Of a DNA stretch of 64,000 nucleotides, positions 1-10,936 are shown in pieces. The DNA is from Tamarix chinensis (taxonomy: Eukaryota; Streptophyta; Magnoliopsida; Caryophyllales; Tamaricaceae). Location: NCBI GenBank assembly GCA_030549775.1, contig CM060177.1, positions 68,747,638 to 68,811,637 on the forward strand. The letters are read 5' to 3'. Position 1 is the stretch's first letter. The number at the start of each line of letters is the position of its first letter. Both the position numbers and the translations under genes were made by a program. Below the pieces are notes generated by a model. It was not told where the DNA came from, ran no database searches, and was given only the letters and a program-made list of their open reading frames with translations.

Positions 1-1726
1 ATTTTTAATAGAAGCATAATAGCAAAATAATTAGGTGTTACTATTATAATTGAAAAATGTCTTGCTTGCCTCACCATTCTGACATCAATCACAAGGCAAA
101 ACAATTCAAATGTAAACCAAGATAAATAGAAAATGAGAGCATATTCATAATAATAATTATATGTTTGGATAATAACTCGAAGTACAATATCAATTTGTAA
201 GCGAAAGGTACACCAGAGATCTAATAGTCTAAAGGGTATCCGTAGAAAGCCATCATCATGATAACCTGAATATATGTCCAAAACCATACCATAAAATATC
301 ACTCTATCCCATTCATGGCATCATAGATAGGAAATCATCTAGCAGGTCCTCCACGACTTGCATAAAAATATTATGGTCTTCTACTCAATGGAATGAGAAA
401 CACTTATGAAAAAATTTGTTAGTATGCCATATAATAAGCAGAGTGATGATACGATTGAGTAAGAGATATAGATAATTACATAGATATGAGGTAGAACATA
501 AACAAAAAGGTGAGGTACGTAAAGTAATATATGGTAGTTACTAATTCAAATCTCATTATTAGAAATGACATAATCCATTATTTTATTTAATTTAAGTTTT
601 AAAATCCCACTATTCTCAATTGGTGGAATAATTTCAATATAAAACCCTAGTAAAAAACACTCCTAGCCATTATCCTCTAATGGTGGAATTGTTATGAATA
701 AAAACCCAAAGCAACATGCTATCAACCACTATTCTCGCCTTGTGAAATGGACATGTACAACCAATCTTGCCTCATAAACGCTTCCACTTTAAGTGGTTAA
801 TATTTTTTCAATGATTATGATCGTTCATGTGATTTATTTTAGATTGATTTCAATAAACCACTATTTTCGAAAAGTTAAATGGTTATCAATATAAAACCCA
901 TGTAAAAATGCTCCTAGCCACTACTGTTTACATGTGGAACAATTTTTAATACAACCCTAGGGCAACACACTCCCATCCATTATTCCTGTCCATTGGAATA
1001 GATAAGTCCAACCAATCATGACTCATGTGATATTTTTTTTAAATGGTAAATGAATTATTCATAGTTTATTTGATAGAAAAAAAAATAATTAAGGCAAATA
1101 AAGCACCGACATATAAGTAACAAGGTCTTTCTTAGAGGTTAAGATCCTTTTATTTACCAAGGAATCTGTAATTTCACATTTAAGGCATAACTTCATCTCT
1201 ATTTCTCTTTTATCCATAAGATTTAGTATCTCTTCCATAATTATTTTTATTAACATATCAAAAATTGAAGGTCTAGAATCCACATCATACACATGAAATA
1301 ATAGTGCTATCTCAAAGTTACCTTTTATAATACTTGTAAAACCCTAATTATATAGATAAATCATATATTTTCCCATAAGTCTCATATAGTTAAAAAATTC
1401 AATGCCATCCCTAAAATATCAATATTGAAAAACATATGTAAAAATAGTAATATAACTCTAATTGTTCACACATGTAATGATAACATCCCCATTTTTAGAG
1501 TTATTATTCCCAAATTTAGCATTTATCTCATTTTGTGGAACTTATGCTATTCAAGATTACTCCAACATTTCATATAAAATCCCTTAGCATATTTCAAATT
1601 ATATAATACATTAACATACTAGTAATTTCATAGTAAACCTATAATGATCATAATGCCTAACCACATTCCCTTATTTTACAAAAAAACATAGGTGTTTGCT
1701 GTCATACACTCCATGTCGTCCACTAA
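1..1726 (-). repeat. LTR fragment (long-LTR Gypsy family), left edge cut by window
   Basis: Non-coding AT-rich sequence that follows the same order of landmarks as the LTR at 60110 and the solo LTRs further on: a stretch like 60430-60560 near 300-480, then two groups of CCAC/GTGG units (about 600-770 and 855-1020), each ended by a box of the type CTTCCACTTTAAGTGGTTAA (783-802 and a weaker one near 1030). The order of landmarks puts the LTR sense strand on minus. Its left end lies outside the window. The CACTA element at 1727 interrupts it and it appears to continue at 7505. The short open frame at 1089-1292 has no recognisable domain. Confidence 0.6.
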
Positions 1727-1740
1727 CACTACTATAGAAT
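1727..1740 (+). repeat. CACTA 1 left terminal inverted repeat
   Basis: CACTACTATAGAAT; matches the complement of the right end at CAC-AC--TAGAA positions. The CACTA start is the diagnostic terminus of this superfamily. Confidence 0.65.
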
Positions 1741-1999
1741 TGGCAATTAATAATGACACATAAATTATTGTTTGATCAATACCTTTGAAAAAAAGTGAAA
1801 ATCTAGGAGTAGGAATGCAAAGTAAGTTTTAATAATGGTTCCATACATTAACTATTATAAAAAAAAGTGGCACTTGTTTTCATAGCAATTTTAAATTCAC
1901 CATTACAAAACTTAAAATGCTACCAAAATTTTATAATGGTTATTCTTAACACCATTTTTAAAAATTGTTTTGATAACATTTATATGTACAAACTTTATA

Positions 2000-3800
2000 A
2001 AAACTAACCCATTACACACCTTTCCCTTCCCTCTCACTCATTTACATCTATTTTAGAAGTTCAAATCTCTCTTCCTCTCTTTCCTCTTAGCCCTCCTCTT
2101 CATTATTCCTAATATTTATCCTCATTCATATGGTTTATGTCCATTTTTCCTTCCTCTTTCTCATCAAAAGACTAATTTTTTTCTCCTCTTAAAATTGTTG
2201 TCATTTTATTTTCTTTCTTGCCCAGGTTGCGCATGCCACTCATCTTTTCTCCTATAGGCCTTTTCCACCATTCATCTGTCTCCTACTTAGCCTCCTACCT
2301 CCCTACCATATTCTTTCCCCACGAATCATGGCTCATATAACCACAATAGCTAACACCCCTATATTCTATCTCCCTACCTTAGAGACCCTTTGCTTAGCTT
2401 TAGGTATAATATTTTTTTTCTTTCATTAAAAATATATGTATGCATGTCATTTAGTAGTTGTTATATGTATTATTGTTTGTATGATATATTTTTTTTTTTT
2501 TTTTGTTCACCTTTGTTGCTACTTGTTGCAGTTTTTTTATGGGTTTTGGTTGCATGTTGTGTTTCCCTCTCAATATGTTCATTCATGCATGAAAATATTG
2601 ATATTTTTAATATTAATTAAAACACTAGTTATGATAGTGCAATGCACATAATTTGATTATAGGGCATTAAAAAATTACAAAGGGATGTTACATATTTTAT
2701 AATGTAAAAAGATAGATAACAATCTTAGTAGCATGATTCACTGGTTGTTCTCTTTTGTAGATAATGCACTAGTGAGATGGAAAAATTTCCTATTAGGTAC
2801 ATACCTCCAGCATATTTGTGCATAACACCCTGCTCAAAATTCCAAACTCATGTCATATGGTTATACAAGGAGCTTTGGCAGTTGCTATTTAGTGGGTCCT
2901 TTTATGATCTTTTCCATTTCATATTATATCATTTGATTTTGACAATAGCTCATATTGAGCCAAGGTTAAGGGTATTAGCTAGTTATTTATATTTTTTTGT
3001 TAACCATACAATTCACCACACTTGAGATTTGTTGAGGGTGAGGTGTTTGTGAGGGATTAAGATCGGATTTCTAGAGAGTTGATGGTAATAGATGATGAGT
3101 GGAGGTTTTATTATAGCTTACCCTTAAGTGTCCTCCCTATTTACCGTAGAGTAATTATTATTAAACTCTCCATTAATGATGTTAAAGAGTAGATGACATA
3201 TCGAGATGAGTGGAATCTGAGAGTGAATGGCTTAAGTCAGCCTAGGTACGATTATCGATGGATTTCATAAGATCTTTAGGGGGTGTTCTTAGTTAGTTAT
3301 TTGGGTTGTAGCAACCTTTTGATGTATACAGTCTTACTATTTTTTGAGGTTTTTTCTTACTTTTTGGGTATAGTGTATAATTACTTTTAAATTTACAACC
3401 CTTTTATTATTATTTGATATCTATATACATATTAAGTCTATTATGTAGGAATGATTTGTGCATCGATATATTTTTATTCCCTTTTTGGAATGGTTTTATT
3501 TATACCAATAGAATAACATTACATATTATAGAAATATGAATTCTTTATAACCATGAGTAATTTCTTAATTTAAGGGATATGTTCATATATATAGATTCAA
3601 AATAACATGATACGTCATACAGATGAAAATATTTCCAAGCATGATCAATATGTGAATTAGTTTTAGAAGTAAATTGATTTTAATAATATTATATGTGCGA
3701 AACATATAGATTAGAAAATTATTGATTGGAAATGAATGTTTGTAATTTTTTTGTTTGGAGAATATGATAAAGGAGCTAAATTTTTCATCATGTTCATAGT
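2000..3800. other. CACTA 1 interior, unassigned
   Basis: Stretch between the left subterminal repeats and the first recognisable transposase codons. 2010-2340 is pyrimidine-rich and there is a poly-T run near 2489-2504. Open frames at 2390-2620, 2436-2651 and 2777-3025 show no domain I can identify. It may hold leader, intron or a diverged first gene of the element; I see nothing that decides this. Confidence 0.4.
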
Positions 3801-3809
3801 AGAACATGC

Positions 3810-5880
3810 TCAGGGCACTAGGAAATTAGTTTATCCTTATTTGAGCTATGCTTATATTCAATGTGTCAATACTAATGATTTGAGAGATCATTTGTCAATG
3901 TAATGGATTAATACGAGTCAAACTTGGTGTATATGGTATATGATAGAGACTGAATATGAGAATGAGGAATATAGTAGGGATAGTAGTGGACTGTTTTACA
4001 TAAATGAGGCTCACTCGTTAGAAGATATAACTAAAAGGGTTGAGGAAAGTGTATGGAATTTTCCAAAAATATTCAACAAGTTATTTAGTGACTTGGAAAA
4101 AAACATTGTATGGTGATTGTAACAAGTTTACTAGCTTTTTTGCTACTTTATGGTTATACAACTGAAAGACATGTAAAGGATGGAGTGATAAGAGATTCAT
4201 AAAATTATTGACACTTTTGAATGAAATGCTTTCCAATGATAACATTTTACACAATCGTACCCATGAAGTGAAGAAGATCCTTTCATCTATGGGTATAAGG
4301 TATGAGAAGATGTATGCATGCCTTAATGATTCTATATTATTTGGCAATGAATATGCATGTTTAGATTAGTATCCTAATCAAGAATAAAAAGCACAACGAT
4401 ACAATAATAAAGGTCCCATCAAAGGTGCTATGGTATTTTCCAATGATGCCAATATTCAGGTGATGTTTAATAATATCAAAGATGCAAAGAACTTAAGAAG
4501 GCATGCTAATAAGAACATAGATGATAGGCTTCTTAGAAATCCATCGACTCTACACAATGGAAGAAGATTGATTGTTTGTTTCCTAAATTTTTTGAAAAAC
4601 TAAGAAACCTCTATCTTGCACTCTCTAAGGATGGCATCAATCCACACAATCAAAGCATAAACATCATTTGGCTAGTGATTTTGGTTTTATACAATCTACC
4701 ACCGTGGATCTACGTGAAACTCAATTTTATGATGTTCTATGCACTCTTTTCAAGGTTAAATAAACTAGGGAATGATATTGAAGTTTACTTGGAGCCTTTG
4801 GTTGATGATTTCAAGCTCTTATAGAACATGGGTGTTCAAGTATTTGATGCCTATGCAAAAGAAAATTTTTACATTAAGAATAATGTTATTGTGTACTATA
4901 ACCGATTTTCTACCATGAGTTAACTTATCATGTTATAGTGTAAAAGGCCATTATGCATGCCCAATATGTGAGGATACTTCATTTGTTCAGATAACTCATA
5001 GCTAGAAGAATATTTTTATCAAGAATCGTAGAAATATTTTTACCAAGGTGTCATCATTATTGTAAGAAAAGGAATGATTTCAATAGGAAATAATAAGAAA
5101 GGCATGCACCACACAAGTTGAAGGACAGACAAGTGTGTATGAAGATGAAACATTTGAAGCTGTATTTTGGGAATAAGAATAAAGATGAGCCTCCATTAGT
5201 TTGGTGGAAGAAGATGTCTATATTCGTTAACCGTCTATATTGAGAATCTTTATATGTGAGACATGCCCTCGATGAGATGCATATAGAGAAAATTATTTAT
5301 GATAGTCTTGTTAGTTCATTACTAAATGTTCCACAAAAGACTAAAGATGGAATCAATTATCCATTGGATACGAAGGAAATGGGCATTAGGCATGAACTAC
5401 CACAATGATATAATGGAAGAAGAACTTATTTACAACCAGATTTCCATACTCACTCTAGAAAGGAGAAGATTGTATTTTATGATTTCTTTGATATTGTCAA
5501 GGTTTCGGAAGGGTATTCTTCAAATATAAAAAGGCTACAACCAATGAAAGAGTTGAAACTAATCGGCATGAATTTTGCCAAATCGTGTTTAAATTGCTAG
5601 CACTAGGCTTTATTGGTTCTTTAATGCACTATCCTCTAAAGTCATATACCCTAATAGTTTGGTTGTCTTACAACAATCGATTGTGATCACTTTGTGCCAG
5701 ATTGAAATGAATTTTCATCCCTTATTCTTTGACATTACGGTGCATCTAATTTTTCACTTGGTTTTTGTGGTAAAATTATTAGGACTTGTTCTTAGGCACT
5801 AGATCTACCAATTTAAATAGTTCATGATGTTGATAAAATGTTACATGAAGAATCAATGCCATGTAAAAGGATGATTTTTT
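3810..5880 (+). pseudogene. TNP2-type CACTA transposase (Transposase_21-like), broken
   Basis: Conceptual translation in shifting frames follows plant CACTA TNP2 proteins in order. There is an N-terminal part with NFPKIFNKLF and YNLK-like WSDK segments (about 4050-4210), a KKILSSMGIRYEKMYAC-like block (4270-4320), SKDGINPHNQS (4629-4661) with NLPPW (about 4695), EVYLEPLVDDFKLL before a stop at 4822, and the YSVKGHYACPICED cysteine block (about 4937-4975). After these come RHALDEMHIEK (5260-5290), KTKDGINYPLD (5337-5370) and a C-terminal VPEGYSSNIK-like block (about 5500-5530). Stops and frameshifts are frequent, so this copy cannot make transposase. The family cuts and pastes CACTA elements by binding their terminal repeats. 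The minus-strand open frame at 4081-4347 is only its shadow. Confidence 0.85.
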
Positions 5881-5959
5881 TAGATTTACCTATTAGAAGA
5901 GGCAATTTAATTCTACACAAATTACTTATCCAATGCTAAAGCTATCAGTATACCTTAGG

Positions 5960-6600
5960 TTGGTAGCTAGCTAGGAAGTGGAAGAGAGGATGTTGTCCTC
6001 TACTATGTTTGTGTGTCTATACTATATATCTAACCATACTACAATGAGTGAGAGTAGACACATAAACTATGTAGTGGATCACATCTTAAGTGAGGGGTAC
6101 AACAACAAGATTTACCTCATACCTCACCTTCCAAATAAGCATTGGGTATTGTACACCATCTGTCTCAATCAAAATAAAGTATGTGTTTGATTCCCTAAAA
6201 AATTATCCTATTCCTTTTTTTATCAATAATTCTAAAGGGAAACATTTAATTTACATGTTAGGTATATAAAATTATAATATTTTGTATCAACTTTATTGAT
6301 TATATAGGGCACTACGAGTGGTGTATATGAGCAAAGGCAGAAATAGTTCTCTAGATCTAAAGAATCTTGATTATAAGCTTGTAATGGTAAGATGATTAAT
6401 CAATAATTTGCATTTTATTTCTATTGTTTTAGTTAATATACAATATAACAACAAGAAAACTAAATTCATTTTATAGTGTACATAATAGCAAAATGGTAAA
6501 GATTATGGATACTATGTTTGTAGATCAATATATCTCACACTCAAGAAAAAAAATATCTATGAACACATATCCAATCCATGTATATTTATTTTTTCATTTT
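5960..6600 (+). pseudogene. Ulp1-like (C48) cysteine protease domain carried by CACTA 1
   Basis: Second coding block of the transposon. The first exon (about 5960-6240) includes an open frame from 5978 with the NKHWVLYTICLNQNK motif that holds the catalytic His, followed after a stop by FDSLKNYP, the expected acidic position. A small exon about 6309-6390 ends at ATG followed by GTAAGATG, a plausible donor. The next exon starts after TTTATAG (6476) and contains QNGKDYGYYVC. In the family this block is QxxxxDCGYYV, so the catalytic Cys codon reads TAT (Tyr, 6504-6506), a single G-to-A change. Ulp1 proteases remove SUMO; a Ulp-like block next to transposase is known in some plant DNA transposons. 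This copy is inactive on sequence grounds. Confidence 0.75.
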
Positions 6601-6820
6601 TTTAGATTATTTAATCTATGACATTTTTATTATTAACCAAATTATTAAATCTTATATATTTATAATTTTTCACCGAGTATACATGAGGCCAGAAATACAT
6701 TGATGATGAAATTGATGAAGATAGAAATGAATAGGCCAAGTTTGTGCGCTCACATATAAAGGATTAGAGAACTTTTTGCTCAAATTTTAGGTTTGTACCT
6801 GTTCTATCTTATGTTCTTCT

Positions 6821-6840
6821 ATATATATATATATATATAT
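6821..6840. repeat. (AT)10 microsatellite
   Basis: Twenty bases of pure AT dinucleotide within the 3' non-coding part of CACTA 1. The remaining 6600-7100 sequence shows no gene or repeat I can name. Confidence 0.95.
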
Positions 6841-7109
6841 GCATGACTAGGATGCACCTGCATATATGTAAGAAAGTGTGGATGTCACTACGTATATTAT
6901 AGTATAGCTACAAACTTTGAGTTTGGATTTGTAGATCAAATAACATTGGGTTTGTAGTGTATAGCTACCACCTTGTGATGTGCAATTAATTTCAATATTT
7001 CGAGATTTATTGGCACTTTTTTACTAATTATAGATTTAGTAAATATTCGAGCATATATTTGTGCATGTGCGCTAGAACAAGATGCATAAAATATAAAAGA
7101 AAATTATAT

Positions 7110-7504
7110 TTTAATAATGGTTTTAGTGAAAATAATTATTAAAACAACATTCAGTAATGGTTATAAAGAATAACAGTTGCTAAAACTACCTTCTAAATAA
7201 TAGTTATATTGAGTAACCGTCGGAAAAAACACAAGTTTTAATAATGGTTATATTAAATAATTTTTGAGAAAACATTACCTTTTAACGACAAATTTACCTG
7301 ATTACCGTTATTAAAATAAGCATATTCTAACTAAATTTGGCACAAAATAAGCATATTATAACTAAATTTGGCATAAATTTTGGTATTTTTATGATAGTTT
7401 TAGAACCGTTATTAAAATTTTAATAAGGTGTAATTCAATAACATTTGGTAACCATTATTAAATATATTTGAAAGTTGTTATTAAAAACATTTTCTAGGGT
7501 GGTG
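7110..7504 (+). repeat. CACTA 1 right subterminal repeats and terminal repeat
   Basis: About ten variants of AATAATGGTT or AACCGTTATTAAAA in both orientations between 7110 and 7490, ending in the terminus whose complement reads CACCACCCTAGAAA. Such clustered short motifs are where CACTA-encoded proteins bind. Confidence 0.75.
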
Positions 7505-7990
7505 TTATCCCCATATATATCACACATAATAATTTTCCCAACTTATCATACTTTATTCCTTCCATGTTACGACCTTATATATCATATTTTTATTCTTAGG
7601 GCTTTCAATGTAAAACATTATTGTAACAATATTGCATGATTCTCTACTTACTCATTTTCAAACACATAATTTCACACCCTCAAAACACAGTATACAACAC
7701 GCATTTAGCAACATAGTAACAATAATATAATAAAACATGTATTCATACAATGAAATTTAACATAAAACCTTAAACAAGTAGTATTCTTACAAAGAGGACT
7801 CCAATCTCTAAGCTTACTTATCGTATCACACCTCTTCTGAAACCTTTGAATTTTCACTTAAGATTTCAACACCATTGTGATTTCTTCCATACCATCTTTT
7901 TAAGTAACCCATAATTTAAAATAAAAAAAAGATGTCATTTATTTTTTTCCTTTTACTTGAAACTTTTCAAAAACATACCGAAAGGAGCCT
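7505..7990 (-). repeat. Continuation of the LTR interrupted by CACTA 1
   Basis: AT-rich non-coding DNA whose style and phrases (lists of ATAATA/ACATAATT, ending in a CACCATTTTC-type acceptor zone before a gene-like segment) resemble the middle of the LTRs at 36400-36900 and 61500-62400. No gene. The right boundary with the B3/CACTA 2 segment is not visible; I place it near 7990. Confidence 0.4.
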
Positions 7991-8046
7991 ATAGTAAACA
8001 TTTAGAAACTGAACGGTGGAATTACTGCCTTCATTTGTGATCACAG

Positions 8047-8298
8047 GCACTTCCAGAAAAATTCGTGAAGAACCATGGCAAGGGTCTCCCCACTCATGCA
8101 TACCTCAATGTCCCGAACGGAGCAAAATGACCAGTACAACTAGTTAAGGAAGAAGGCAGAGTTTGGTTTCAAAACGGATGGGAAGATTTTTTCGCACACA
8201 ATTCCATCGCCATCGGGCACTTCCTCGTATTCAGATACGAATCAGCGGATTCCGACTCGAACTCTCCATTAGTTCCGCCTTTTCGAGACCGACGCTGA
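8047..8298 (+). pseudogene. B3 DNA-binding domain exon (REM-like), captured gene fragment
   Basis: Reading from 8047, right after the acceptor-like GTGATCACAG, gives about 83 codons that track a plant B3 domain: LPEKFVKNHGKGLP, LNVPNGAK, then a TGA (8128-8130) exactly where the family has Trp (…W-x-V), then QLVKEEGRVWFQNGW, EDFFAHNSI, IGHFLVFRYES, ending at TGA 8296-8298. B3 proteins of the REM group bind DNA in the nucleus and act in development; this segment holds nearly a whole domain. The Trp-to-stop change is one G-to-A step and the only stop inside the domain. Base composition is richer in G+C and CpG than the neighbours. It lies directly upstream of, and one frame away from, a CACTA transposase tail. 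I infer transduplication of a host gene by the transposon; an unrelated host remnant next to it is the alternative. Confidence 0.8.
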
Positions 8299-8299
8299 A

Positions 8300-8686
8300 T
8301 GAAATTTGGCGTTTGTATAATATTGGTACATTATGGAAGAAGGCTAGAGCAACAAAAGATGGATATATTAATGAAGATGTAGATGTTGTAGTGACAAAAA
8401 TTGTAAGTTTGTAGATATTTGAAACCCTGCTTACTTTTCTTTTAGAAAACTATTATATTATGCTTATTCATGTAAGCTAATTTTACATATCTTATATACA
8501 TTACAGGACGAACTTCAAGGGTCAGATGGTGAGGAGGGGGTAGACCAATATAACATTGTATCATAGGCTATAGGAATTGTAGAACACCTTGGAAGACACA
8601 GGGGTCTTGGATTAGGTGTTACGAAAACGAGCGTACGTGGTCAATCTCGTAGTTCTCGTAACGGTTTTAATAACGGTATTAGGTAG
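8300..8686 (+). pseudogene. En/Spm-type transposase C-terminal part (PF03004-like), two exons
   Basis: Exon 1 (about 8300-8402) encodes LWKKARATKDGYINEDV and ends at VTKI. An intron with donor GTAAGTTT (8403) and acceptor TTACAG (8506) follows. Exon 2 (8507-8686) starts DELQGSDGEEG and contains EHLGRHRGLGLGV, close to the EHPGRVRGVG motif of plant CACTA-associated Ptta/En/Spm proteins, ending at TAG 8684-8686. There is one internal stop (TAG) in exon 2. The reading frame through the intron is preserved. The open frame from ATG 8163 reads the B3 segment out of frame and then enters this exon in frame, so an ATG-based prediction here would be a false chimera. Confidence 0.65.
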
Positions 8687-8989
8687 CGATCTATTTATTC
8701 TACATGCATTTTCAGGTTTATATTTCGTCTACATCTTTCGGTCTTCCAGCCTAGATCTGTGAACTCTTTAATTTGGGGTGTAGAGCTACCAAGTTGTGGT
8801 ATGCCCACTAATTTTTATTCCTAAGTATAGTTGGTGTATTGGGACATTGGTACACTTATAAATTGATTGAAATTATAGTGTGATTGCAGATTTGGTATGA
8901 ATTGATGTTGTTTTACATTGCAGATTTGGTAGTTGTTTGAACATACAACTGTGTATGTGGGCAGGAACAAAAGAGAAATTTTTTTAAAA

Positions 8990-9362
8990 AACATATAGTT
9001 TTAATAATGGTTCTATGAAAACCGTTATTTAAGCATAGGTTTTAATAACGGTTCCCCATAGAACCGTTATTAAAAACTGAGGTTTTAACAACGGTTTCTT
9101 ATAGAACCGTTATTAAAAACTAAGGTTTTAATAACGGTTTTGTTTAAGAACCGTTATTAAAAGCTCCTTTTTAATAACGGTTTTTACTTAAAAACCGTTA
9201 TTAAATATGAAATTTACACACATATTCTCAGGTTTTTGTGTATTTTTCATGACGGTTATGAACCGTTATTAAAGATTTAATAACGGGCGATTCAATAACG
9301 GTTGAAAACCATTATTAAAACTATAAAATAACCGTTATTAAAACCCCTTTTCCGTGGTAGTG
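8990..9362 (+). repeat. CACTA 2 subterminal inverted repeat array and right terminus
   Basis: At least eight pairs of AATAACGGTT followed 8-15 bases later by its inverse AACCGTTATT, for example around 9047-9075, 9090-9116, 9128-9158 and 9171-9204, so each pair could fold into a short hairpin. The array ends at the terminus CACTACCACGGAAAA (complement). Copies are much better preserved than those of CACTA 1, suggesting a more recent element. Confidence 0.85.
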
Positions 9363-10450
9363 ACAGGAGTTGAATAGAATTAAAAGCTCTCCTTCTCAAA
9401 ATTCTATATGGAGAATATGTTTATGATGCCATCTCTTTGCTCTTTGTTTATATATCTTTGGCTTCTCTTAGGCATCTAACCGCAACTCATCAAGTTCATT
9501 AAGTTGAAGCTTCCTCCACTCTCCTACTTCTTTTACATGGAGATGAATAGTCCTAATAGCCTAACCTTCATTATATTCTACCTCCATAGGCAAATGACAT
9601 GACTTTCCTTAAAACAATTAGAATGGTGTTGTGCCTATTGGGTTCTTGTAAGCTTTCCAATTGGCCTAGAGAACATCATCTAGTTTTTAGGACCAATCTT
9701 TTCTCGACTTAGACACTCACTTTTTTAGGATATCCTTTATCCCCCTTTTTGTGATCTTCACTTGACCAATCGTTTGAGGATTATAAGGTGTAGCAATTTT
9801 GGTGAGTCACACCATATATCCTCAAGAGTGTGCTTAGAACCTTATTAGAAAAATGAGATCCCCCATCACTGATCACAGCTCTTGAAATTCCAATATGAGG
9901 GAAAATAACCTATTGAATACCTTCACGTCATTAGTTGGAGATGGCAATGCCTCTACTCATTTTGAGACATAATTTACTAGGATTAACATGTACTTGTTGT
10001 TGCATGATGATGGAAAAAGTACCATAAAATAAATCCCCCACACATCGAATAACTCCACTTGATGATTTATAATGCAATCCCATTACTTCTCGAGATATTT
10101 TAGATTCTTTAACAATGATCACATCCTAGCACACAACTCCTCACTTCCTTGAAGAGTGTATTCTAGTAAAAATTTTTGAGAAGCACCCTTACAAATTTTT
10201 TTGATGTACTTGCATGACCCCCATACAGTGATGAATGACAATGGGTTATGTCGTCAAGTACTTCATCCTCGGATGCACATCTCCAAAATATTTCATCTAC
10301 ACATTGCTTGTAAAGGAAAGGATCATCCCAGTAATAGTGCTTGACATTTGAAAGGAATTTCTTATGATTTTATTATGATAGGTAGTAACCTAAAAATGAT
10401 TTAGCTTATGAAATCTACAAACAATGAGGCTTAGAGGCTCGCAACAACGA
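9363..10450 (-). pseudogene. Athila-type integrase (Ty3/Gypsy pol), 3' truncated
   Basis: Read on minus from 10450 down: a zinc-binding H/C region (CHSSLYGGHAS, then CDHC), the ISRRN block, FMxxFPSS with the first core stretch, [22 protein letters not shown] after correcting a stop, PTNDVKVFN, then SVMGDLIFL where the family has a DGGSHF-type Asp motif, and NPQTIGQV with the Glu region (near 9770). LQLNELDELRLDA and the HHKHIL block near 9400-9510 are close to Athila integrases. Stops and frameshifts throughout. The coding breaks off at 9363 where CACTA 2 ends, and the rest of the element's 3' side is not seen in this window. Confidence 0.8.
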
Positions 10451-10599
10451 AAATATTGTCATCAAGTAATGAGTCATCAAGTTCGCTCTTATCTCTTTCT
10501 TCTTCTTTTATCTCTTTCCTAAGTATGGAAAGGTGATTTGCCACTACATTTTCAACAACCTTCTTATCATTTATCTCCTAATCGAACTCTTACACAAGA

Positions 10600-10936
10600 A
10601 GCATCCATCTAATCAACCTAGATTTTACATCCATCTTGCCAAAGAGATGGTTAAGTGCTGCATGGTCAGTAAAAAGATTAACCTTTGATGTAATAAGATA
10701 AGACCTCAATTTTTCCAAGAGAACACCATAGCTAGGATCTCCTTCTTAGTTCTGGTATAATTCATTTGAGCATCATCTAATGTTCTACAAGCATAGTATA
10801 TGGCTTTCACTGTCCCTTCTTTCATTTTCTCAAGTACATCCCCGATAGCATAATTACTAGCATCATACATTACCTCAAAAGGAAATCTCCAATCAATGGC
10901 TCTTATTACTGCAATAGTTGTAAAAGCTTCCTTCAA
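10600..10936 (-). pseudogene. Athila-type RNase H domain
   Basis: The open frame 10936-10706 on minus reads as Gypsy RNase H: FEVMYDASNYAIG (catalytic Asp in MYDAS), AIYYACRTLDDAQMNY, TKKEILAMVF. After a frame break the TDHAALNHLF block follows (about 10650-10680). RNase H removes the RNA strand during reverse transcription. It sits directly downstream of RT in the usual pol order. Confidence 0.85.

Larger units (their letters stand above)
1727..7504 (+). mobile_element. CACTA (En/Spm) DNA transposon 1, degenerate autonomous-type copy
   Basis: The left end reads CACTACTATAGAA (1727-1739). The right end is its imperfect inverse: read on minus it is CACCACCCTAGAAA (7491-7504). Short direct and inverted motifs related to TTTTAATAATGGTT lie inside both ends (about 1830-1990 and 7110-7470), as is usual for CACTA subterminal regions. 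The interior codes for a TNP2-type transposase and then a Ulp1-like protease, both on plus and both full of stops. Flanking triplets are TAA (1724-1726) and TTA (7505-7507), so a 3-bp target duplication is only approximate. LTR-like sequence lies on both sides, so it probably jumped into an LTR. Confidence 0.8.
8000..9362 (+). mobile_element. CACTA transposon 2, 3' portion with captured host exon
   Basis: The right terminus is unambiguous: the complement of 9348-9362 reads CACTACCACGGAAAA, preceded by a dense array of AACCGTTATTAAAA-type subterminal repeats. Inside are a B3-domain exon (8047-8298) and an En/Spm transposase tail (8300-8686). I could not find the matching left terminus between 7505 and 8050, so the element looks 5'-truncated or its left end has decayed. 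The right end abuts Athila-type integrase coding on minus, so it inserted into that pol; the triplet after the end is ACA (9363-9365). Confidence 0.7.

Noticed and set aside
4081..4347. 88-codon minus open frame
   Set aside because: Shadow of TNP2 transposase coding on plus.
8163..8414. ATG-initiated 83-codon gene
   Set aside because: Its first part is the wrong frame of the B3 exon; only its end is true transposase tail, and it runs into an intron.
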